NCBI RefSeq assembly: GCF_040564635.1 | Contig: NZ_CP159837.1 | Span: forward strand, 6,683,001 to 6,747,000 | Origin: Planktothricoides raciborskii GIHE-MW2 | GTDB lineage: Bacteria; Cyanobacteriota; Cyanobacteriia; Cyanobacteriales; Laspinemataceae | Direction of reading: 5' to 3' | Length of the DNA stretch: 64,000 nucleotides | In this document: positions 56,440 to 64,000 of the stretch, one piece after another | Layout of the letters: the number at the start of each line of letters is the position of its first letter | Numbering within the stretch: position 1 is the stretch's first letter | Program-made: the position numbers and the translations under genes | The notes under the pieces: generated by a model | The model's database searches: none | What the model saw: the letters and a program-made list of their open reading frames with translations, nothing else | Told to the model about the DNA's origin: nothing

Positions 56440-57144
56440 AGAATAGCCTAGATACAGCTTTACTAATACTTTCTCTGCTCCTAATATTCCCTTGCATAAG
56501 CTCTCAAAGGCTTTATAAAAATGGCTATCTATCAACAACGATAACGAAAAATTTATTGCTCTGATAGATACCAGTAGTTTTGGGTTTACAGGAGGAATTG
56601 CATTTACTGATGACAGAATTATCTGGAACAATAAATCTATTAATATTAATTACCAGTATTTAGCCACATTTGTCAAGACAGAAAAACAATTAGGTGTTCT
56701 GTTTGCTGACAAAAAAAACAATAATAATTATCTCATTTGAGCCAGGTAATTGACATTTGATATGACGATAAGTACAAAAGTAATTTACGGAAGATCCAAA
56801 AATTAGTCAAGATTACCGATGCTCAACCGAAGTTAGGCGATTTGGTTTCCGATCAAATCAACAAAGGTCAATTGTCTAAGCTAAAAGATGCTCTAGTTGT
56901 TTTAACTAACAATCAGTCAATTCAGAAATTTCCCCAATTAAAGAATCTCCTGGAACTATGGTCTAATAATCCTGATTTAGTCCGTTTTTTCCCAGAAAAA
57001 TTAGTGTCACAGCTATCTGATGAGCAATTTAAGCAGGACTTATTCAAGATGGCAGATTTAGTCAAAATGTTAAGCAATGAATCAGAGCAGGATAGTCTGA
57101 CTAAATTACTGCGAGAACTGGGTCAACAATATTCCCCAGCTTAA
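56440..57144 (+). pseudogene. Decayed gene with APNIP...LIDTSSFG domain and helical C-terminus
   Basis: A frame reads APNIPLHKLSKAL, TAA at 56516, then in frame KWLSINNDNEKFIALIDTSS, FGFTGGIAFTDDRIIWNN and KTEKQLGVLFADKKNNNNYL before TGA. After a disrupted stretch another frame gives DKYKSNLRKIQKLVKITDAQ and, to the stop at 57144, VLTNNQSIQKFPQLKNLLEL and RFFPEKLVSQLSDEQFKQDL. The first part resembles a PH-like module seen in cyanobacterial proteins whose homologues continue through these points. The start is uncertain. Confidence 0.5.
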
Positions 57145-57536
57145 GCATCCATTCATTTCCATATTTAACAACAGAGAAGACACAAAGGAAATCTCCCTTT
57201 GTGTCCTCTGTGTCTCTGTGGTAAATTTTCTCGGTAACTTTTCTCATAGTTTCCCGGTTCATACCTACCAAAAAAATAAGGAGCGATCGCCCATGTCCGC
57301 TCCCTAGTTTAGGAATCCATTAGTTTCGATATTTAACCACAAAGGACAAAGAGTAAAATCTTTCTTTGTGTCCGACAGAGTTCTGTGGTAAATAAATTTT
57401 ATGCTGATTATTTTCCGACTGAGTGAGGCGAGATCGCCCTCATGCTTAATTACTGAATTACGCTCGGAAAAAATTAAGCGCCAGTTAGGAAAAAATTACT
57501 GGGATAAAGGGGTTTAATCAGTAGATAGGTGGTCAT
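57145..57536. other. Non-coding stretch with ACAAAG repeat pairs
   Basis: ACACAAAGGAAAT and CCTTTGTGTCC (57180-57206) form a short hairpin, and a similar ACCACAAAGGACAAAGAG...TTTCTTTGTGTCC occurs at 57338-57372. The same CTTTGTGTC words are part of the leader at 22835 and 27810. No gene visible. Confidence 0.5.
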
Positions 57537-57908
57537 TTATCCTTTGCCTTTCACATGAATTATACCCCGCTTTTTAAATAATAATTTATCTTTTAAAATA
57601 TCATAAGTTTCCTGGGTGACTTGAATCGATCCTGGGATGCCATGAGATTCCATACGACTGGCAATATTTACGGTATCTCCCCATAAATCGTAAGTAAACT
57701 TTTTTAAGCCAATGACTCCGGCAACCACAGGCCAACTATTGATGCCAATTCTAATGCTAAAGGGTTCGCCCGGCGCTAAATTGGTTAATTTCTTGCTGCA
57801 TATCTAAAGCCATGAGCGCGATATCCTCCGGATGATCCGAGCGATGTACCGGCAGCCCCCCAACCACCATATAAGCATCGCCAATGGTTTTAATTTTCTC
57901 GATGCCAT
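57537..57908 (-). pseudogene. Second nucleotide-cyclase remnant, frameshifted
   Basis: Reads [40 protein letters not shown], then a frameshift near 57770, then [40 protein letters not shown] and SGSIQV through [13 protein letters not shown]. Trp replaces the Gly of the usual [12 protein letters not shown]. The 5' part is missing where an A+T/G-rich repeat (57906-57960) begins. It is a paralogue of the remnant at 38452. Confidence 0.8.
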
Positions 57909-58154
57909 GTCTTTCTTTTTAAGGGGGGGAGCAATTTCAAGCCCCCCCTTTTTAAGCTTATCCTTACTCACATATTTCTGAACATAATTATGCTTGACAT
58001 CCGCAGTTAGACCACCCGCTTGACACTTATCGCTGGCAGTGTGACATAATCGGCTTCCCCGTCAAACACCATGACTTTGGGAACTAAACTGACCCCCCGA
58101 TTCATTGGGGGACTGGGGGGATGCGGAACCCCAGTGGCTTCTATAATCTGGCTG

Positions 58155-59498
58155 TCACCTGGTCAGAGAAAGGAGAGCATCGCAGGCAACTTTGACGCCA
58201 TCTTCTGCCCTGGCTTCGTGACTTAATTGCGCCGCACGCGCTGCATAGCTGGGGTCAGACAAGAGCCGATGGATTTCGGCTGCCACAGTTGCCGCACTGT
58301 AGCGATCGCGTGAGAGCGTGCGCCCTACACCCAAACGCACAACGCGCTCGGCATTGTCGGGCTGGTCGTAGTTGTGGGGGACGACGAGCATGGGGCGACC
58401 CGATCGCAGGGCTTGCCCAGTGGTTCCTACGCCGCCGTGATGCACTATGGCGGCAGCGCGGGGAAAGATTTGGCCGTGGGGGGCGTACTCAAAGGCGGCT
58501 ACCCCCTCTGGCAGCAGGTTGGGCGGGATGTGGCGCGCTCCCTCTCCCATAAGCAAGACGGCGCGGTAGCCAAGCTGTTGGGCGGCTGTAGCTCCTTCTG
58601 CATAAAAGTTCCCCGGCGTCCACACCACTGTCGAGCCGAGGGTGAACACAATTGGGGGCGGTCCGGAATTCAAAAAGTTCTCCAGTTCGGGAGGGAGCCG
58701 CTCATCTGTAAGGGAGGTGCCGGTGTTTAGCTCTGGGAAGGGAAAGCCCGTGACCAGCGTCTGGGGCGGCCAATCAGGTTGAGGAGCCGCCAGGGTGCGG
58801 GAAAACAAAGCTAGGAGCAAGTTGGGGGAGTGCTGGCTTTCAAACAGCGGGTCACCACTGGGCTTCATGCCGAGTTTGGCCCGCAGTTGCCGCACGGGAG
58901 CGCTCCACAAGCGTGCCTGCCAGCGGAAGTTGCGCAAGGCGGTATCTTTTGCCACGGCGGCGATCGCCCGTTCGTAAAAGGAGGCGGCAGCGGCAGCGGA
59001 AGGCAAATCGTAGGCGGACACCAACGAAGCCGGTGAGAGGACGCTCGACACCCAAGGAATGCCGGTTTTCTCGGCGACGAGGGCTGCCACAAAGGTGAGC
59101 GGGTGCGTCAGCAGCAGGTCTGCGCCTTCACAGGCGGCCATCAGGTCGCTGTAGCTAGCGTGCAGGTGCGGCATCAACAGGTAGCTAATCAGGTATTCCA
59201 TACCCCTCTGGCTGTCGGAAAGCATTGTGAAAAACTCCCAGTCCTGTTGGAGTTTGGCGACACTCTCCGGTCTGACGGGATGGAATTCAACCCCCCTGGC
59301 TTCAATGTAGCGGCGGTGGCAGGAGCAGGTGGCGATCGTCGCTCGATGACCCCGCGCCTGCAATTCCTGCGCGATCATCATGTAGGGTAACAAGTCACCC
59401 AGGGAGCCAAATGTTGTCAATACAATGTGTTTGCCTTTACTGTTAAGGGTTTCGATTTCGGTGGTGGCATTTGCTTTGCCTGCGATTTGATTTTCCAT
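58155..59498 (-). CDS. UGT/MGT-type glycosyltransferase (GT1), probably acquired
   Basis: 447 residues. The N-terminal half has HIVLTTFGSLGDLLPYMMIA and GVEFHPVRPESVAKL; the C-terminal nucleotide-sugar site reads PPIVFTLGSTVVWTPGNF, RHIPPNLLPEGVAAFEYAPH, IFPRAAAIVHHGGVGTTGQA and MLVVPHNYDQPDNAERVVRLG, the sterol/macrolide glycosyltransferase signature. Acceptor unknown: sterol, carotenoid or glycolipid are possible. The base composition is visibly more GC-rich than the surrounding DNA and it lacks the usual dispersed repeats, which suggests transfer. It is flanked by a cyclase remnant and an IS1-family element. Confidence 0.88.
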   Translation of the reverse strand: MENQIAGKANATTEIETLNSKGKHIVLTTFGSLGDLLPYMMIAQELQARGHRATIATCSCHRRYIEARGVEFHPVRPESVAKLQQDWEFFTMLSDSQRGMEYLISYLLMPHLHASYSDLMAACEGADLLLTHPLTFVAALVAEKTGIPWVSSVLSPASLVSAYDLPSAAAAASFYERAIAAVAKDTALRNFRWQARLWSAPVRQLRAKLGMKPSGDPLFESQHSPNLLLALFSRTLAAPQPDWPPQTLVTGFPFPELNTGTSLTDERLPPELENFLNSGPPPIVFTLGSTVVWTPGNFYAEGATAAQQLGYRAVLLMGEGARHIPPNLLPEGVAAFEYAPHGQIFPRAAAIVHHGGVGTTGQALRSGRPMLVVPHNYDQPDNAERVVRLGVGRTLSRDRYSAATVAAEIHRLLSDPSYAARAAQLSHEARAEDGVKVACDALLSLTR

Positions 59499-59575
59499 CT
59501 CACCTCGCGCTCAATCAACCTTTCTTGGATTTCCACAATATTACCAGACTTCCCCCAGATATCTGCTCAATTTTT

Positions 59576-60384
59576 GGCGTTGCACATTCGTAGTATGCTA
59601 AGGATTAACATTAAAACAAAAAATGGCGATGATTTGTCCTGTATGCCAATCTACAAACATTAAGAAAAACGGCCATAAAAGAGGAAAACAAAATCATTAT
59701 TGTAAATTGTAAGGATTGTGGGCGTCAATTTATTGATAGCTATTCTCCGAAAGGCTATCCAGATCATGTCAAGGAACATTGCCTTCATCTTTATGCTGAG
59801 GGAAATGGTCTTCGTCCCATAGAACGATTAACAGGTGTTTGTCATAACACAGTTATTAATTGGATAAAAGCCGCCGCATTAAGCTTGCCAGAACAACCCG
59901 ATTATCAGGAAATTTCCGAAGTGACTCAAATAGATGAATTACAGACTTATATAGGTAAAAAAAATCAAATATGGCTGAGGAATGCGGTAAACAAAGGGTT
60001 GGCCGTAATTTTAGCTTATGTAATAGGCGATCGTTCGGCGGCAACATTTAAACCATTGTGGAAAATTATTAAAGGATGGCAATCATTTTTTGATGTGACA
60101 TAATATGGTTATGTTGTTTATCCCCAATTTATTGACGAGACCGCTCATATTATTAGTAAAACATACATGAATCGTGTGGAAGGAGAAAATACAAGACTAA
60201 GACATTACAAGCGATCGGTTACATAGAAAAACCCTTTGTTATTCTAAATCTCTCTTAATGTTGCAACTATCAGTCAGATTAGTGATTTATTATTTAAGGC
60301 ATAAAAATGTACCTATTCCATTGACTTACTCTGGAGAGCCATTGCCAACCCTGTCTCTATAGCATACCACCAGTGTGCAACGCC
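59576..60384 (+). mobile_element. IS1-family insertion sequence, 809 bp, with 8-bp target duplication
   Basis: Terminal inverted repeats: GGCGTTGCACATTCGTAGTA at 59576 and, on the other strand from 60384, GGCGTTGCACACTGGTGGTA; GTATGCTA follows in both. The 8 bp CAATTTTT stands directly outside both ends (59568-59575 and 60385-60392), a perfect target-site duplication. The transposase inside is broken, so the copy cannot move on its own. Confidence 0.93.
59623..60362 (+). pseudogene. IS1-type transposase pseudogene
   Basis: ATG 59623 gives MAMICPVCQSTNIKKNGHKR, GKQNHYCK with the InsA zinc finger. A perfect 7-bp tandem duplication ATTGTAA (59699-59712) shifts the frame; then DCGRQFIDSYSPKGYPDHVK and TGVCHNTVINWIKAAA, WLRNAVNKGLAVILAYVIGD. 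TAA follows FFDVT (60101), the frame goes on through TYMNRVEGENTRLRHYKRSV, shifts again near 60223 to HRKTLCYSKSLLMLQLSVRL, and ends PLTYSGEPLPTLSL at TAG 60362. At least three lesions. Confidence 0.9.
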
Positions 60385-60854
60385 CAATTTTTAACTTTTG
60401 TCAATTCGTCGGGCAATAGCCCGTCCTGATTTTATCAATACCAGTAGGGGCTCGCCGGACATCTCTGCCACACAACGCCGGACGTAAATCAATCCGCATC
60501 AACGGCATTTTATTCAATTTTTGAGGGATTTTTTTATTGACAACCTGTTGAGATAGCGCTATATTTGCCATCGGTGACAAACCCTGCGGCCCGAATACAG
60601 CATCTCAGCAGGACATTCATATAAATGGTAGTAATCCCCGCACCGTGGAATACGCCAAGAGACAGAAGAGTTATAGGGACAGGCAAGATCTGGTCTATAA
60701 AATTTCTTGTGTGCCTCTGGACTAAGTTATCTTGAGTAAGAGCCAAAATATTTCAGGGTAGTAAACATCGCAAATTCTCAACTTAAAGTCTGGAATTGGG
60801 TGCAGGCAGAATGGGCAGGGATTTAGGTGTTGCCAATGACAGACCCGGTGCGTT

Positions 60855-60960
60855 GGGGATAGCCAAAAGTATGACCGAACCAGCCAAAAGCCGACAGGAA
60901 ACTGGTCTCCAACTCCTGTTTGTGTTGTCGGGAGAGCTTCGGGAAAAATCCCAGGGCAAA
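60855..60960 (+). repeat. Segment upstream of the lectin gene that recurs after the second lectin
   Basis: This about 105-bp tract (TAGCCAAAAG...CCGACAGGAAACTGG... GCTTCGGGAAAAATCCCAGG) has a diverged copy at 62193-62296. The core GCTTCGGGAAAAATCCCAGG is identical. It ends 43 bp before the first lectin start. The remaining 470 bp back to the IS1 element hold no supported gene. Confidence 0.7.
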
Positions 60961-61003
60961 CAGACATAGCAGATAACTAACAACTGAAGGAAAACCAAAG
61001 CCT

Positions 61004-61738
61004 ATGACAGCATTAGATGGCCAAATTCAAGTTCCCGGTACGTCGGAAGCTGGCATCGAATTTACCAACACCCAAACCACAGAAGTCGCTTACACATTTA
61101 CTCCGAGCGGCAATTGGACGCCAAACGTCAACAATCCCAGTCTGTCAGGATGTACGGCTGCCGGTGTCAAAGGTTATCCTCCGGAAATTCAGCAAGGGAT
61201 TCTGGATGTTGTCCCGGGCGGGCTGGGACAGTACATGAGATATGCTAACCATACCCCCTTTGCCCTGCTGGCAATCAATAAAGCAACGGGTGCTGTGGTG
61301 GGGGAAGTGTCGCAAGCCACAACCATTCCTGTCAAACCGGGTGAAACTTTAGTTTTTGTCCTCAATGATATGTGGGGGGGCTACTCGGATAACAGCGGTT
61401 CCATCACAGTCAACTGGTCGGGGGTGAGCGCCTCCGCTCTAAAAATTCAATCCGGCACCACCTACAACGGCGCCTATCAAGATAGCACTTGGAAGCTGCA
61501 CGAAGAGCCAGTGGGAGAGCGGGTTTTCAACCGACCCGTACAATTTGAGTCCAAATTCACAAAACCTCCCAAGATTTTCCTGGATCTGAGCGGACTGGAT
61601 GTGAATGAAAGCAAAAATACTCGCGTGCAAGTGACGGCTAAAAACATCACCGAATCCGGCTTCGATCTGGAATACAAAACCTGGTATGATACGATTCTTT
61701 ACTCGGTCTGGACTAACTGGATGGCATTCGGAGAATAG
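61004..61738 (+). CDS. Lectin: LecA-like domain plus H-type lectin domain
   Basis: 244 residues, ATG 61004 after GAAGGA. Residues 1-145 resemble the PA-IL/LecA galactose-binding fold: ALDGQIQVPGTSEAGIEFTN, FTPSGNW, YMRYANHTPFALLAINKATG and the calcium/sugar loop FVLNDMWGGYSDNSGSITVN. Residues 150-244 form an H-type lectin: ERVFNRPVQFESKFTKPPKI, FLDLSGLDVNESKNTRVQVT, AKNITESGFDLEYKTWYDTI and WTNWMAFGE. There is no signal peptide. Sugar specificity (galactose/GalNAc) is inferred from the families. It is followed by a second, single-domain H-type lectin. Confidence 0.82.
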   Translation: MTALDGQIQVPGTSEAGIEFTNTQTTEVAYTFTPSGNWTPNVNNPSLSGCTAAGVKGYPPEIQQGILDVVPGGLGQYMRYANHTPFALLAINKATGAVVGEVSQATTIPVKPGETLVFVLNDMWGGYSDNSGSITVNWSGVSASALKIQSGTTYNGAYQDSTWKLHEEPVGERVFNRPVQFESKFTKPPKIFLDLSGLDVNESKNTRVQVTAKNITESGFDLEYKTWYDTILYSVWTNWMAFGE

Positions 61739-61846
61739 ACCGCAAAACATCATCGCTTTCTGCCGCCCCAAATGTATCGTTATAACCAGTTTTTGGTGAT
61801 GATTGGGGCATATGTATGATTTTCACAAACCAAGAGGTATTAAACT

Positions 61847-62146
61847 ATGAAGCTGCAATCCGGCAACACCTACAACGGCTCCTATCAAGATAATACTTGG
61901 AAGCTCAATCAAGGGCCTGTGGGAGAGCGAATTTTCACGCGGGCTGTGACCTTTGAGTCGAAATTCGCGCAGCCGCCCAAAGTTGTGATTGGACTGAGTG
62001 GGCTAGATGTGGATGGAACTAAGAATAATCGCGTGCAAGTGACGGCTAAGAATATAACGGAAAGCGGGTTTGTAGTGGAATACAAAACCTGGTATGATAC
62101 GGTTCTGTATTCGGTCTGGACTAATTGGGTAGCTTACGGAGAGTAG
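61847..62146 (+). CDS. Single-domain H-type lectin
   Basis: 99 residues, ATG 61847 after AAGAGG. It is a near copy of the C-terminal half of the upstream lectin: LQSGNTYNGSYQDNTWKLNQ, RAVTFESKFAQPPKVVIGLS, GLDVDGTKNNRVQVTAKNIT and ESGFVVEYKTWYDTVLYSVW. It lacks the LecA-like domain, so it arose by partial duplication of the two-domain gene. It may form homo- or hetero-oligomers with it. Probably the same transcript, 108 bp downstream. Confidence 0.85.
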   Translation: MKLQSGNTYNGSYQDNTWKLNQGPVGERIFTRAVTFESKFAQPPKVVIGLSGLDVDGTKNNRVQVTAKNITESGFVVEYKTWYDTVLYSVWTNWVAYGE

Positions 62147-62180
62147 GATACCTTTTCGCCAAGTAGAGCGATCGGCCAAG

Positions 62181-62214
62181 GTTCAAAATATTTGAGTAGC
62201 CAAATATTTTGAAC
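62181..62214 (+). terminator. Hairpin after the lectin pair
   Basis: GTTCAAAATATTTG pairs exactly with CAAATATTTTGAAC over 14 bp with a 6-nt loop, starting 35 bp after the lectin stop. Its right half is part of the duplicated tract at 62193-62296. Confidence 0.6.
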
Positions 62215-62443
62215 TAGCCAGCCCAACGCCTACAGGAAACCTTTCTGCAACATCTGCTTTGGCCGTCGGGATGGCTTCGGGAAAAATCCCAGGGAAAGAA
62301 GAGAAAGACCGCCAGGGATTTTAATCCCTGGCGAATAGCGCAAGTCGGTTAAAACCGACTGTTATGAAGCATAAAAAATCGAATTTTCAGTCGGTTTCAA
62401 CCGACTTTAGCTATGAGGCCGCCAACGTTTAAACCCCCGCCTT
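62193..62443. repeat. Copy of the lectin upstream tract, then an AGTCGGTT element
   Basis: 62193-62296 is the diverged copy of 60855-60960. It is followed by an AGTCGGTTAAAACCGACT element (62309-62443) with GCCAGGGATTTTAATCCCTGG and AACCCCCGCC arms, the third member of that family in the window. Confidence 0.7.
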
Positions 62444-62571
62444 CTATTGGGCGGCGTTTACTTTAATTGGTGAAGCGAAATAAGGAGGATGGGGAGGATA
62501 GGGAGGATGGGGGAATGTTTGATGAATTGGGTATTATGTTTTGGTAATTTTTTGTCAGTGAAACCTTAACA

Positions 62572-62647
62572 GTTTACTGTTGACGGTTCACAGTAAACTG
62601 TTAAGGGTTCACTGTTAACAGTTTACGGTGAACCGTCAACAGTAAAC
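62572..62647 (-). terminator. Long nested hairpin after desC
   Basis: GTTTACTGTTGACGGTTCAC (62572-62591) and GTGAACCGTCAACAGTAAAC (62628-62647) are perfect 20-bp complements; inside them AGTAAACTGTTAA pairs with TTAACAGTTTAC with small mismatch, giving a stem of more than 30 bp. It begins 17 bp beyond the desC stop and is preceded on that strand by no other gene. Confidence 0.75.
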
Positions 62648-62663
62648 AAAATCATTTTAATGA

Positions 62664-63530
62664 TTATGATTCTGTTTTAGGCAGTTTGATATTTTTGGCT
62701 AGACCCACTGCACTAAGCAACTGAATTGTCATCCAGGTGATGTCAATTTCCCACCATTGCATACCATGACGGGCAGAGTATTGAAAAGCATGGTGATTGT
62801 TATGCCAACCTTCGCCGTAAGTGGTCAAAGCCACCCACCAGCAATTGGTGGATAAATCCCCAGCATCATAAGTTTGATAACCAAATTTATGGGTAGCGCT
62901 ATTGACAAACCAAGTGCAGTGATAAACCAGCACTAAACGCACGAAAATTCCCCAAACCACAAAAGACCATCCGAGTCCTGGTGAATAAGCTTCTCCGACA
63001 AAATAGAGCAGCACACCCAAGACAATTTGGATTGGTAGCATATAGGATTGACAAAATTGATAAAAACGGTCATCCGCAATATCTTTGGTGAACCGAGGGA
63101 TATCTTTTGAACCTGGATTTTTATAAAATAGCCAGCCGATATGACTCCACCAAAATCCTTTGTTGGCATCATGGGGATCGTTGGCTTGGTCTGAATATAA
63201 ATGGTGCATCCGGTGCAGTCCTACCCAGTCAATGGGCCCGCCTTGACAGGTGAGGGTGCCGAATAAAACCAGAAAATACTCCAACCATTTGGGCGCTTCA
63301 AAACTGCGGTGAGTAATCAGGCGATGAAATCCTAGGGTAATGCCCAAACCGCCAGTCACCCAGTGCAGAAATAAAGCTAACCCGACCCCAGCCCAGCTAA
63401 AAGTACCAGGAATGAAAGCTAAAAGCACACCGGCATGAACGATGAGCATAAAGATGATGATCGGCCAGTTGTAAGCTAAAGGTTCTGGGGTAGTCTGTTT
63501 TTCTGGGTTTGTTGCAGGAGCAATTGTCAT
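62664..63530 (-). CDS. desC: Acyl-lipid delta-9 fatty-acid desaturase
   Basis: 288 residues from ATG 63530, with AAAGG upstream; a longer in-frame version from 63653 lacks family support. The three histidine boxes are HRLITH (about 88-93), HRMHH (about 125-129) and HNNHH (about 257-261). Membrane segments flank them (PIIIFMLIVHAGVLLAFIPG; VLGVLLYFVGEAYSPGLGWS). The enzyme introduces the first double bond in membrane-lipid acyl chains using ferredoxin; DesC is the cyanobacterial name. It is divergent from the next gene, 128 bp apart. Confidence 0.92.
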   Translation of the reverse strand: MTIAPATNPEKQTTPEPLAYNWPIIIFMLIVHAGVLLAFIPGTFSWAGVGLALFLHWVTGGLGITLGFHRLITHRSFEAPKWLEYFLVLFGTLTCQGGPIDWVGLHRMHHLYSDQANDPHDANKGFWWSHIGWLFYKNPGSKDIPRFTKDIADDRFYQFCQSYMLPIQIVLGVLLYFVGEAYSPGLGWSFVVWGIFVRLVLVYHCTWFVNSATHKFGYQTYDAGDLSTNCWWVALTTYGEGWHNNHHAFQYSARHGMQWWEIDITWMTIQLLSAVGLAKNIKLPKTES

Positions 63531-63658
63531 TAAATTAACCTTTCCACGAATAACTCGAAGATAATCAACCCGGAAAGACCTAGAGATTTCACCTCGGACT
63601 GTCACTATCTCGTGTACAATCCTTTTTGATCGTTTCCAAGGAAGAATTATCAACCGAA

Positions 63659-64000
63659 ATGAATAGCTCCGAAAAGCTGCGAGAAGCAGAGAAAGAGCTC
63701 TTACCTATTTTCTCTAGAATTGATGCTCAGGTCAAGCAAAATCTCAAACGAGTGCTGGATGCTTTGCGGCGTCATCGTGTGGGAGTCCACCATTTTGCTA
63801 GTGTTTCCGGCTATGGCCATGATGATTTGGGCCGCGATACTTTGGACCAAGTGTTTGCTGAGGTGATGGGGGCTGAAGCGGCAGCAGTCCGCGTCCAGTT
63901 TGTGTCCGGTACTCATGCGATCGCCTCTGCTTTGTTTGGGGTATTGCGTCCTGGGGATGAAATGCTGGCGGTAGCTGGTGCCCCCTACGATACTTTAGAG
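63659..64000 (+). CDS. PLP-dependent methionine gamma-lyase-like protein (aluminium-resistance family), 5' part
   Basis: ATG 63659 starts MNSSEKLREAEKELLPIFSR, and the frame leaves the window after 114 codons. ALRRHRVGVHHFASVSGYGH, DDLGRDTLDQVFAEVMGAEA and VRVQFVSGTHAIASALFGVL are the N-terminal hallmarks of the cystathionine beta-lyase-like family linked to aluminium resistance (COG4100). The PLP lysine lies beyond the edge. It is divergent from desC. Confidence 0.88.
   Translation, partial: MNSSEKLREAEKELLPIFSRIDAQVKQNLKRVLDALRRHRVGVHHFASVSGYGHDDLGRDTLDQVFAEVMGAEAAAVRVQFVSGTHAIASALFGVLRPGDEMLAVAGAPYDTLE

Noticed and set aside
60534-60967. Minus-strand ORFs upstream of the lectin gene
   Set aside because: Overlapping short frames without family resemblance, partly inside the duplicated tract.

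Overview
The window comes from a cyanobacterium. The HIP1 octamer GCGATCGC is abundant, and several genes are cyanobacterial hallmarks: ldpA (circadian input), a Ycf45-type AAA/R3H protein, the bicarbonate transporter pair sbtA/sbtB, the sulfate-uptake cluster with its regulator cysR, and a DesC-type acyl-lipid desaturase. The density of short dispersed palindromes, tandem repeats, decayed IS elements and toxin-antitoxin/restriction remnants suggests a large, repeat-rich genome of the filamentous kind. This is inference; no rRNA or tRNA is present to place it.

Layout. 1-3.3 kb is a defence-like island: an incomplete NACHT NTPase gene on the minus strand, a divergent pair (a small unknown protein overlapping a NERD-like nuclease), and a frameshifted duplicate of the NACHT N-terminal domain. 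3.4-21.1 kb is mostly housekeeping: clpB, an HtrA/Deg protease, beta-phosphoglucomutase, rfbB, a compact ORF-less group II intron, tpiA, folP, a WecG-type glycosyltransferase fusion, a Wzc-like exopolysaccharide tyrosine-kinase homologue, ldpA and ycf45. 21.2-28.1 kb is a graveyard: DUF6932 with a nonsense-interrupted XRE partner, a roughly 3.4-kb Eco57I-like restriction-methylase ruined by several in-frame stops and a frameshift, a DUF433/DUF5615 toxin-antitoxin pair with an in-frame TAG, and many copies of two dispersed repeats.

28.3-33 kb is an inorganic-carbon module (sbtA, sbtB, a CPA2 Na+/H+ antiporter) followed by a PsiE-like protein. A tandemly duplicated 91-bp segment and a terminator-like hairpin precede sbtA. 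33-37.3 kb holds remnants of a PIN toxin-antitoxin pair and of a DNA methylase, then two complete 5-methylcytosine methyltransferases with only a small broken ORF where a restriction enzyme would be expected. 37.5-47 kb has an acyltransferase, a cyclase remnant cut by an ISL3 element, an RTX remnant on the other side of that element, a 1337-residue secreted TPS/CHAT-protease protein and a Tudor/agenet-like protein. 47.5-53.1 kb is the sulfate ABC cluster (sbpA, NIL-domain protein, cysT, cysW, cysA) with divergent cysR. 53.3-55.7 kb has a PD-(D/E)XK nuclease convergent with a Dam-type methylase, then a Uma2 protein. 56-60.4 kb contains more remnants, a GC-rich UGT-like glycosyltransferase and an IS1-family element with a perfect 8-bp target duplication. 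61-62.2 kb encodes two lectins, one a LecA-like/H-type fusion. The window closes with desC and the start of a PLP-dependent methionine gamma-lyase-like (aluminium-resistance family) gene.

Major themes: a possible NACHT-NERD defence locus sharing a 20-bp palindrome; mobile short repeats that invade both intergenic and coding sequence; and ongoing decay of selfish and defence genes by in-frame stops and by short tandem duplications (two independent 7-bp cases). All calls are from reading the sequence; no database search was run.
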